Part shown: positions 51,297 through 58,694 of the stretch, piece after piece | Layout of the letters: every line of letters begins with the position of its first letter | How positions within the stretch are numbered: position 1 is the stretch's first letter | Made by a program: the position numbers and the translations under genes | NCBI GenBank assembly: GCA_002428965.1 | Contig: DIYI01000019.1 | Span: forward strand, 10,633 to 74,632 | DNA from: Jejuia sp. UBA6058 | Lineage (GTDB): Bacteria; Bacteroidota; Bacteroidia; Flavobacteriales; Flavobacteriaceae | Reading direction: 5' to 3' | Length of the DNA stretch: 64,000 bases | The notes under the pieces: model-generated | What the model saw: only the letters and a program-made list of their open reading frames with translations | What the model was told of the DNA's origin: nothing | Database searches by the model: none

Positions 51297-53423
51297 TTAA
51301 ACTTCATCATCAATTAAAATCTCTAAAATCTGGATAGCTGCCTCACTAATTTTTGTGCCGGGGCCAAAAACAGCTACAGCGCCAGCATCAAATAAATACT
51401 GATAGTCTTGCTTTGGAATTACACCGCCTACAATTACCATAATATCATCACGACCATAGTTTTTTAATTCTTTAATAACTTGAGGTACTAATGTTTTATG
51501 ACCAGCCGCTTGAGAAGATATACCTAAAATATGTACATCATTTTCAACTGCTTGTTTCGCTGCTTCTTTAGGGGTTTGGAATAGCGGTCCGATATCCACG
51601 TCAAAACCGATGTCGGCATAAGCGGTTGCAACAATTTTTGCACCACGATCATGTCCATCTTGCCCCATTTTTGCAATCATAATACGAGGTCTACGTCCAT
51701 CTTGATCTGCAAAAATATCTGCCAGTTCTTGGGCCTTTTTAAAAGATTCGTCGTTTTCTATTGCTTTACTATACACACCTGAGAATGATTTTATTTGTGC
51801 CTTATGTCTTCCAAATTTTAATTCAAGCGCATCACTAATTTCACCTAAAGTTGCTCTAGCCTTTGCTGCTTCAATAGCTAAAGCTAACAAATTTTCCTTT
51901 CCTGTTTTAGCAGCTTCAGTTAATTTAGATAATGTCTTTTTAACTTCTAAATTATTTCTTGAAGATTTAATGTTATTCAATCGTTCAATTTGTGCCTTTC
52001 TTACTGTTTGATTATCCACCTCTAAAGTAGAAATAGCATCCTCTTTTTCTAGTACATACTTATTTACCCCAACAATAATATCTTGACCAGAATCTATTCG
52101 TGCTTGTTTTCTTGCAGCCGCCTCCTCAATTCTAATTTTAGGAATACCAGCTTCAATAGCTTTTGTCATTCCACCTAAATCTTCAATTTCTTGAATTAGA
52201 GCCCAAGCTTTGTTAGCAATATCGTGCGTTAGTTTTTCAACATAGTAGCTTCCAGCCCAAGGATCTACTGTTTTGGTTATTTTAGTTTCTTCTTGAAGAT
52301 ATATTTGTGTGTTTCTTGCTATTCTTGCAGAAAAATCGGTTGGTAATGCAATAGCTTCATCTAAAGCATTGGTATGCAAGCTTTGTGTGCCGCCAAAAGC
52401 AGCCGCAGTAGCTTCAATGGTTGTGCGCGCTATATTATTAAAAGGGTCTTGCTCTGTTAAACTCCAACCAGATGTTTGGCAATGGGTGCGTAATGCTAAA
52501 GATTTGAGGTTTTTGGGGTTAAACTGTTTTACAATTTTAGCCCAAATCATTCTCGCTGATCGCATTTTAGCAATTTCCATAAAATGATTCATGCCAATGG
52601 CCCAGAAAAAAGATAGGCGCGGGGCGAAAGCATCAATATCTAAACCCGAATTAATACCAGTTCTTAAATATTCTAAACCGTCGGCTAGGGTGTAGGCTAA
52701 TTCTATATCGCACGTAGCCCCTGCTTCTTGCATATGATATCCAGAAATGCTTATGCTATTAAACTTTGGCATATGCTTACTGGTGTATTTAAAAATATCT
52801 GAAATTATTTTTATGGAAGGTGTAGGTGGGTAGATGTATGTATTACGCACCATAAACTCTTTTAAAATATCATTTTGAATTGTTCCTGAAAGTTTTTCAG
52901 ATGATACACCTTGTTCTTCTGCAGCAACAATGAAAAATGCCATAATGGGTAATACGGCGCCATTCATTGTCATAGAAACTGACATTTTATTCAACGGGAT
53001 TTGGTTGAAAAGGATTTTCATATCCTCAACCGAATCTATGGCTACGCCTGCTTTACCAACATCTCCAACTACACGTTCATGGTCTGAATCATAACCACGG
53101 TGAGTGGGTAAATCGAACGCTACAGATAATCCTTTTTGTCCAGCGGCTAAATTTCTTCTGTAAAACGCATTACTGTCTTCAGCGGTACTAAACCCAGCAT
53201 ATTGCCTAATCGTCCAAGGTCTCCTAACATACATGGTGCTGTAAGGACCTCTTAAATAAGGCGGAATACCAGCGGCAAAATTTAAGTGCTTTACTTCTTT
53301 TAAGTCATTTTCGGAATAGGAGGATTTAATACTAATATTTTCAGCTGTATCAAAAACTGTGGCCTGAGATATTTTTTCTCTAGCTTCAGAATTAATAGTA
53401 ATATGCTGAATGTTTTTACGCAT
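51297..53423 (-). CDS. mutB: Methylmalonyl-CoA mutase large (B12-binding) subunit
   Basis: A 708-residue enzyme converting methylmalonyl-CoA and succinyl-CoA. The TIM-barrel part has YVRRPWTIRQYAGFSTAEDSNAFYRRNLAAGQKGLSVAFDLPTHRGYDSD and TQSLHTNALDEAIALPTDFSARIARNTQ. The C-terminal cobalamin domain (about 575-708) has MAKMGQDGHDRGAKIVA (DxHxxG, base-off His) and GGVIPKQDYQYLFDAGAVAVFGPGT. It overlaps the preceding lipoprotein gene by one base and is the last gene of the udk-ftsB-mutA-mutB run. The small subunit is encoded three genes upstream. Confidence 0.96.
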   Translation of the reverse strand: MRKNIQHITINSEAREKISQATVFDTAENISIKSSYSENDLKEVKHLNFAAGIPPYLRGPYSTMYVRRPWTIRQYAGFSTAEDSNAFYRRNLAAGQKGLSVAFDLPTHRGYDSDHERVVGDVGKAGVAIDSVEDMKILFNQIPLNKMSVSMTMNGAVLPIMAFFIVAAEEQGVSSEKLSGTIQNDILKEFMVRNTYIYPPTPSIKIISDIFKYTSKHMPKFNSISISGYHMQEAGATCDIELAYTLADGLEYLRTGINSGLDIDAFAPRLSFFWAIGMNHFMEIAKMRSARMIWAKIVKQFNPKNLKSLALRTHCQTSGWSLTEQDPFNNIARTTIEATAAAFGGTQSLHTNALDEAIALPTDFSARIARNTQIYLQEETKITKTVDPWAGSYYVEKLTHDIANKAWALIQEIEDLGGMTKAIEAGIPKIRIEEAAARKQARIDSGQDIIVGVNKYVLEKEDAISTLEVDNQTVRKAQIERLNNIKSSRNNLEVKKTLSKLTEAAKTGKENLLALAIEAAKARATLGEISDALELKFGRHKAQIKSFSGVYSKAIENDESFKKAQELADIFADQDGRRPRIMIAKMGQDGHDRGAKIVATAYADIGFDVDIGPLFQTPKEAAKQAVENDVHILGISSQAAGHKTLVPQVIKELKNYGRDDIMVIVGGVIPKQDYQYLFDAGAVAVFGPGTKISEAAIQILEILIDDEV

Positions 53424-54079
53424 TATTTAACGACTGTTTTCGCAATAAACTTATTGTAATCCTGTAGTGCATTTGAATATATATTTACACTTAGAGTTTT
53501 ATAATTTGATGATATAAGATAGATGGTGTTGAAATAACTATAACCAACATCTTTTGAAAGCTCGTAAACCGCCTTAAACACTTTAGTTCTTGCATTGCCC
53601 GAATATCTACCTTGAATTTTGTTGCATTCGCCTCCTACTGCAAATGCATAATCGGCGCATTGATTTGATAAAATACCTAATAAAAATGATGACTCTTGTT
53701 TACTGAATGGTAAATACTTTTGCATTTTAACAGTAATGAGTGTAGATGATGCTGCGTCACGAAAATAATATGTGTTACCCTTTGAGAATTTTAGGAAATC
53801 AAACCGTTTTTTTTCCATTTGTTTTTCATAAGAATCAGGAAGCGAATCAATCAATGCTCCATAGGTTTCTTCACTAAACTCACGAAAATAAACGGGTAAA
53901 AATAATTTAATATCGTCTTCTTTTAATTCAAAATATTCTCCAGGTAATGTGTCTTTTTCAATTTGAGATTTGCTCCTTTCTTTACAAGATATTAGGCTTA
54001 ATAAACAAAAAGCGACAATAAAACTTTTTACTGTATAAGTATTAGTGTGTTGTAGTCTGTATAGTGGCGTAAATCTCAA
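53423..54079 (-). CDS. Lipoprotein of unknown function inside the methylmalonyl-CoA mutase operon
   Basis: A 218-residue protein with an unusually long basic start (MRFTPLYRLQHTNTYTVKSF) before a hydrophobic core and lipobox (IVAFCLLSLISC). No closer start codon exists in frame. The mature part holds KLFLPVYFREFSEETYGALIDSLPDSYEKQMEKKRFDFLK and three further Cys (NQCADY, GGECNK). No family recognised. Its stop overlaps mutB's start by one base, so the two are translationally coupled. Confidence 0.7.
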   Translation of the reverse strand: MRFTPLYRLQHTNTYTVKSFIVAFCLLSLISCKERSKSQIEKDTLPGEYFELKEDDIKLFLPVYFREFSEETYGALIDSLPDSYEKQMEKKRFDFLKFSKGNTYYFRDAASSTLITVKMQKYLPFSKQESSFLLGILSNQCADYAFAVGGECNKIQGRYSGNARTKVFKAVYELSKDVGYSYFNTIYLISSNYKTLSVNIYSNALQDYNKFIAKTVVK

Positions 54080-54103
54080 ATTGAAAAAAAGAATTTATAG
54101 TTA

Positions 54104-54760
54104 TTACTGTGGTACTACATTAAAATCTACAGGAGCATCTTTTGGTTCCTCTTTTTTCTCAGTAACCATTGAAAGATCTACATCAAAAAGTCTCCCATAA
54201 TAAAACTCTAGTGCCAAATATGATGATAAATATTTATCGCGGTATACAGCTCCGTAGTTAGACTGTAGTGCAGGACCAATTAAACGTGCATTTAAACTAT
54301 TGGTCTCTAATAAAGCCTTAAATGTGGTTTGTAAGTTTTTATCAATAATATTATCTGAAATACAACTTATTACTGGGTGATTGTAGTTAAGCTTATTTGA
54401 AGTATTCCAGAGTTCTTGGTTTGATTTCAAAACTTCAAAAATTTTAACACTATGTGGAGATAAGATGTCTTTATACTTTACTCGAGAATTAATCGCATCT
54501 CTTATAAACTGTGTGTATGCTCTTGTTAAACTAGGGTTGCTTGAAGGGGAATTTGATACATTACCATAAAACCTAAGAATATCTTCCTCAAAAGAAAATA
54601 GAGCTTCATTCATTAGTTTTACATCAAAATCGTTGCAACTTACAACAATACCTTTTCCGGTAAATTTAAATTCTTCTAGTGTTTTTGATTTGGATCCATT
54701 CTCACAATTAAATAATAATGTAACTAATACAAATACAGCAAGTCTAAATTTTAATTTCAT
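54104..54760 (-). CDS. Lipoprotein of unknown function inside the methylmalonyl-CoA mutase operon
   Basis: A 218-residue lipoprotein (MKLKFRLAVFVLVTLLFNC, Cys19). The mature part is mostly helical by composition (LMNEALFSFEEDILRFYG, LTRAYTQFIRDAIN, LQTTFKALLETNSLNARLIGPALQSNYGAVY) and ends with a Glu/Pro-rich tail. It has the same length as its downstream neighbour but no clear similarity. It lies 5 bp after mutA. No family recognised; an envelope role unrelated to the mutase is possible. Confidence 0.72.
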   Translation of the reverse strand: MKLKFRLAVFVLVTLLFNCENGSKSKTLEEFKFTGKGIVVSCNDFDVKLMNEALFSFEEDILRFYGNVSNSPSSNPSLTRAYTQFIRDAINSRVKYKDILSPHSVKIFEVLKSNQELWNTSNKLNYNHPVISCISDNIIDKNLQTTFKALLETNSLNARLIGPALQSNYGAVYRDKYLSSYLALEFYYGRLFDVDLSMVTEKKEEPKDAPVDFNVVPQ

Positions 54761-54765
54761 AATCT

Positions 54766-56124
54766 TTACTCTTTTTTTAAGCGTTCTTGTTCTAAAATTT
54801 CTGTTAATCGTTTTTCTATTATAGGTTCTATTAAAGTTTTTCTTTTTTCAGTTTTTACGAATGGATAAATTTCCAAGTCTGATTTCATTTTATCATTTGG
54901 GTTGGTGTGTTTATTACTCCCTAAAATGGTACTACTACCTGTATCAACTTGAGCCTGTTCTTTGGCGGCACTTTCTTTAATTTTTCTTTGAATTGTTCCT
55001 TCCTTTAGTTGTTTTAAGAATCCACCATTCTTTTCAATGTCTTTAAAAAGAGCAAGCGCTTTTTCGGCAAGCTCTTTAGTTAAAGTTTCAATGTAATAGC
55101 TGCCATCTGATGGATTGTTTACGACATTAAAATAGCTTTCGTGCTTTAGTATTAAAAGCTGATTTTTTGCAATACGCGAGCTAAATCCGTTTGATTTTTT
55201 AAATACACAATCGTAAGGTAAATTATTAATAATATCAGCACCGCCTAAAATAGCACTCATACATTCAGTTGTAGAGCGCAAGAGGTTAGTGTTGTAATCG
55301 TATATGGTTTTATTTCGTTTTGAAGGGGATGCAAAAACAGAAAGACTATACGATTCATCATATTCCTTTTGAAGGGTTTCAAAAAGTAGGCGTAACGCTC
55401 TTAATTTTGCAATCTCGAAGAAATAATTTGATCCAATGGCTACATTCAAAACTATATGAATATTTGAATTTGCTTTTTCGGGATTGGAGCTTTCAATGTG
55501 ATTAAAATATTCATTAAGATGCGCCAAAGCATATGCCAATTGCTGAATAATATTTGCACCTGCATTTTGATATAAATCAGCATGTATTGCAAGCGAACCA
55601 GTAGTCTTTAAACAATCTTCAAACTTTGAAAAATCATCTTTTAGATTTGAAAACCAGTTTCCTGATTTTGCCAAATTACCAATGATATCCGTATTAATTC
55701 GAATGTTATTTGGAAGTGTATTATTTATAAATTCAGGATTAAGAAATAATGGCTCAAAATAAACGGTTGTATCTTCTAAGTCTATGTGATTCAATAGATT
55801 TTTAGAGGAGATTTTATCAGTAGGAATAATAAATTTCAAACATTCTACACCAGAGCTTATGGCTTTTAAAGCAATTTTGTTTGCAATAGTAACATCATCA
55901 ACGAAAATGGTTTCACATACTTTAAATTGACTAGACTTAGTTTCAGGAATAACTATAGTGCCACTTAAGTCTTCAGAATGATAAAAGGGTTTTACTTGAA
56001 TACCTTCATTACTCGTCCAAACTAGGGTATCATTATAATCAGCTCCTTTAAGATCGAACTGTATTTTTTGTTTCCACTGTTTAGCTGTTACAGGGGTAAA
56101 ATCATCAAATAATGATGCCGACAT
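54766..56124 (-). CDS. mutA: Methylmalonyl-CoA mutase small subunit
   Basis: A 452-residue catalytically inactive partner of the large subunit. FTPVTAKQWKQKIQFDLKGADYNDTLVWTSNEGIQVKPFY is the typical small-subunit start. The barrel is degenerate (TTECMSAILGGADIINNLPYD, FSSRIAKNQLLILKHES, PSDGSYYIETLT) and the cobalamin domain is absent. The family is often about 620 residues because of a B12-like C-domain, and this short form is usual in Flavobacteriia. Two lipoprotein genes separate it from mutB. Confidence 0.93.
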   Translation of the reverse strand: MSASLFDDFTPVTAKQWKQKIQFDLKGADYNDTLVWTSNEGIQVKPFYHSEDLSGTIVIPETKSSQFKVCETIFVDDVTIANKIALKAISSGVECLKFIIPTDKISSKNLLNHIDLEDTTVYFEPLFLNPEFINNTLPNNIRINTDIIGNLAKSGNWFSNLKDDFSKFEDCLKTTGSLAIHADLYQNAGANIIQQLAYALAHLNEYFNHIESSNPEKANSNIHIVLNVAIGSNYFFEIAKLRALRLLFETLQKEYDESYSLSVFASPSKRNKTIYDYNTNLLRSTTECMSAILGGADIINNLPYDCVFKKSNGFSSRIAKNQLLILKHESYFNVVNNPSDGSYYIETLTKELAEKALALFKDIEKNGGFLKQLKEGTIQRKIKESAAKEQAQVDTGSSTILGSNKHTNPNDKMKSDLEIYPFVKTEKRKTLIEPIIEKRLTEILEQERLKKE

Positions 56125-56126
56125 TC

Positions 56127-56447
56127 TTACTCTGTTTTTAAACTGTCTTCGTATTCTATAATAAAAATATCTTCGTTTTCACGCTTCATGTAGTATTCCT
56201 CTCGAGCAAATTTTTCCAACCCTAGTTCCGTACTTAACTCTTTAAATTCTTTATCGTCTTTTTCCTTGCCCTTCTTGTAGTATTCTCTCTCGGTCTCCAA
56301 ATCTTTAATTTCAGAGTTTAATTCTCTATGAATTAACCAGGAGTTATTGTCTGCAAAAATCATCCATACTACAAATACAATCAACACCAAGATATAGATA
56401 TTCTTAAATGGTTTTAAGTATTTAGTATTTCTGTTGAGCTTTTTCAC
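56127..56447 (-). CDS. Septum formation initiator, FtsB/DivIC family
   Basis: A 106-residue bitopic protein: a short basic head, one membrane helix (FKNIYILVLIVFVVWMIFAD, about 14-33) and a coiled coil (ELNSEIKDLETEREYYKKGKEKDD, about 42-65). A conserved LGLEKFAREEYYMKRENEDIFII tail ends it. FtsB/DivIC links early and late divisome proteins through FtsL and FtsQ. It lies between udk (4 bp) and mutA (2 bp), so its expression is tied to both. Confidence 0.92.
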   Translation of the reverse strand: MKKLNRNTKYLKPFKNIYILVLIVFVVWMIFADNNSWLIHRELNSEIKDLETEREYYKKGKEKDDKEFKELSTELGLEKFAREEYYMKRENEDIFIIEYEDSLKTE

Positions 56448-56451
56448 TTAA

Positions 56452-57057
56452 CTATAGTTTTTCATTGATTATGGTGCGTACAATATCAATAGCTACGGTA
56501 TTATAATGATTATTTGGAATTATAATATCTGCATATTCTTTCATAGGTTCGATAAACTGGTCGTGCATGGGCTTTAATGTTGTTTTATAGCGCGATAGTA
56601 CTTCATCTAAATCTCTTCCGCGTTCTGAGATATCTCTTTTTAACCGACGAATTAAACGCTCATCGCTATCGGCATGCACAAAAATTTTAATATCAAACAT
56701 CTCTCTAAGTTCTGGATTGGTGAGGATTAAAATACCTTCAACAATCATTACTTTTCTGGGATGTGTTAAAATGGTGTCGCCAGTTCTATTATGCTTAACG
56801 AACGAATAAACGGGTTGGTGTATAGGTTCGTTATTTTTTAATGCTTTTAAATGTTCTGCTAACAAATCAAAATCTATACTTCTTGGATGATCAAAATTGA
56901 TTTTAACACGTTCATCATAACTTAAATGGGAAGTATCCTTGTAATAAGAGTCTTGAGAAATTACCCCAACTTCTCCTTCAGGAAGTTCCTTTAATAACTG
57001 ATTTACAACAGTTGTTTTCCCACAACCCGTGCCTCCAGCAATTCCAATTATTAGCAT
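56452..57057 (-). CDS. udk: Uridine kinase
   Basis: A 201-residue enzyme phosphorylating uridine and cytidine for pyrimidine salvage. The P-loop is GIAGGTGCGKTTVVNQL (5-21). DSYYKD, NFDHPRSIDFDLL, VEGILIL and RRLKRDISERGRDLDEVLSRY follow the Udk order. It is the first gene of the minus-strand run through ftsB to mutB, with a TAAATTTG element 27 bp upstream. Confidence 0.95.
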   Translation of the reverse strand: MLIIGIAGGTGCGKTTVVNQLLKELPEGEVGVISQDSYYKDTSHLSYDERVKINFDHPRSIDFDLLAEHLKALKNNEPIHQPVYSFVKHNRTGDTILTHPRKVMIVEGILILTNPELREMFDIKIFVHADSDERLIRRLKRDISERGRDLDEVLSRYKTTLKPMHDQFIEPMKEYADIIIPNNHYNTVAIDIVRTIINEKL

Positions 57058-57083
57058 GAGAATTTAAATTTAGGCGATGTAAA

Positions 57084-57091
57084 CAAATTTA
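57084..57091 (-). promoter_or_regulatory. -7 promoter element of the udk operon
   Basis: TAAATTTG on the minus strand, 27 bp before the udk ATG and between it and the cytochrome c stop. Confidence 0.5.
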
Positions 57092-57124
57092 AGAAACGAA
57101 CAGAAATGAAACGTTAAAATCTGG

Positions 57125-57529
57125 CTATTTTTTAATACCAGCTACGACCTCAGTAGTTACGACAGTTTTGTTAGAGTTTCCCCAACTATTATTAATATAG
57201 TTCATAACATCTGCAACTTCTTCATCATCTAAACCTAAGGGTGCCATATAACCGTTATAAACTTTTCCGTTAACTGTAATTTCTCCTTTTTGCCCATATT
57301 TAATGCCTCTTATGCTTTCCTCTTGGTTATTTTTTAGAAAGTCTGAATTGGCCAAAGGTGGAAAGGTGGCTTCAATACCCTCTCCGTTTGCCATGTGACA
57401 ATTAATGCAAAAATCTGAATAAACTTCACTGCCTCTAATGATACTTTCTTGTAATTTATCTTGATTTGAAATGGATACTATTCCACAAAAACCGAGACAA
57501 GAAAATAAGCTAATTACTAAAAACTTCAT
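57125..57529 (-). CDS. Secreted monohaem cytochrome c
   Basis: A 134-residue class I cytochrome c with a signal peptide (MKFLVISLFSCLGFCGIVSIS). The haem-binding motif is Cys41-x-x-Cys44-His45 (DFCINCHMANGEG) and the likely axial Met is in NGYMAPLGLDDEEVADVMNYI. It is the third gene of a TonB receptor-sugar dehydrogenase-cytochrome unit, 9 bp after the dehydrogenase, so it probably takes electrons from that enzyme's PQQ. Confidence 0.93.
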   Translation of the reverse strand: MKFLVISLFSCLGFCGIVSISNQDKLQESIIRGSEVYSDFCINCHMANGEGIEATFPPLANSDFLKNNQEESIRGIKYGQKGEITVNGKVYNGYMAPLGLDDEEVADVMNYINNSWGNSNKTVVTTEVVAGIKK

Positions 57530-57538
57530 AAATTTAAA

Positions 57539-58666
57539 TTAAAAAGAATCCGGGATGATTTTAACGATTCCGATGCCTTCAACACCCGCGTAAAGATAGC
57601 CATCAGGAGCTAATTTTATATTTCTGAAACGACCCAAATTCTCAAATAATTTTTCGCGTTTTACTACCTTTTTATTTTTTATAATTAACCGTTCTAAATA
57701 TTCAAATTTAAGCGAGCCCACCAATAAGCTCCCATTCCAATCTGGATATCTATCAGAGTTAACAAATGCCATTCCACAGGGAGCAATAGAAGGTACCCAA
57801 TAAAATAATGGTTTTTCCATGCCTTCTTTTTCAGTAATATCTGTAAATGTAGTGCCGCTGTAGTTTATGCCATATGAAATCACGGGCCAACCGTAATTCT
57901 TGCCTTTTTTTATGATGTTAATTTCATCACCACCTCTTGGTCCATGCTCGTGCGTCCAAATATCACCAGTTTTAGGGTGTTTAATCATTCCCTGCGGATT
58001 ACGATGACCAAAGCTATAAATGGCTTTTTTTGCGTTTTCTTCATTTACAAACGGATTGTCTTCTGGAATGCTGCCATCATCATTTAATCTATAAATTTTA
58101 CCTCCATCACGGGTAATATCTTGTGGGTTTACATCACGATTTCCACGATCTCCAATTGAAAAGTAGAGGTAGCCTTCATTATCAAATTCAATCCTAGAGC
58201 CCCAATGTTGTCCTTTTTTTGTATTGCCTTCACCTTTATAAAGATGTTGAATATCAACCAATTGGTTACCATCAATTTTTGCTCTTATTAATGCTGTATG
58301 TCCTCCTGTACCTTCGCCTTCTGAAGAGCCATAGGTAAAATAAATCCAATCATTAGATGCATATTCTGGGTGTAATTTTACATCCAATAAACCACCTTGA
58401 CCTCTGACATAAACATCAGGAAATCCTGAAATTTCAGTTTTGTTATCATTTTTAAAATGAATTAAGCGTCCGTCTTTTTCGGTAATTAATATACTTCCAT
58501 CAGGCAAAAATTCCATACCCCAAGGAATGTCTAATTCGGGTACTACAATTTGTGTTGTGTAATTAGTTTTAATAGGAGTTTTGGCTTCGACCTTAGAAGG
58601 TTTTTGTTGAGCACAGGAATAAAAACACACTAAAACAATACCGAAAAAAGAAATAATTGATTTCAT
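57539..58666 (-). CDS. PQQ-dependent sugar (aldose) dehydrogenase lipoprotein
   Basis: A 375-residue lipoprotein (lipobox VCFYSC) with a six-bladed soluble glucose-dehydrogenase propeller. LDIPWGMEFLPDGSILITEKDGRL is the first blade, with GQGGLLDVKLHPEY, then KKGQHWGSRIEFDNEGYLYFSIGDRGNRDVNPQD (catalytic His/Arg region) and NPQGMIKHPKTGDIWTHEHGPRGGDEIN. This is the YliI/Asd group that oxidises aldoses in the periplasm. Its neighbours supply a receptor and an electron acceptor. PQQ synthesis genes are not in the window. Confidence 0.92.
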   Translation of the reverse strand: MKSIISFFGIVLVCFYSCAQQKPSKVEAKTPIKTNYTTQIVVPELDIPWGMEFLPDGSILITEKDGRLIHFKNDNKTEISGFPDVYVRGQGGLLDVKLHPEYASNDWIYFTYGSSEGEGTGGHTALIRAKIDGNQLVDIQHLYKGEGNTKKGQHWGSRIEFDNEGYLYFSIGDRGNRDVNPQDITRDGGKIYRLNDDGSIPEDNPFVNEENAKKAIYSFGHRNPQGMIKHPKTGDIWTHEHGPRGGDEINIIKKGKNYGWPVISYGINYSGTTFTDITEKEGMEKPLFYWVPSIAPCGMAFVNSDRYPDWNGSLLVGSLKFEYLERLIIKNKKVVKREKLFENLGRFRNIKLAPDGYLYAGVEGIGIVKIIPDSF

Positions 58667-58694
58667 TGAAATTAGATTGATGAGTAAATATACA

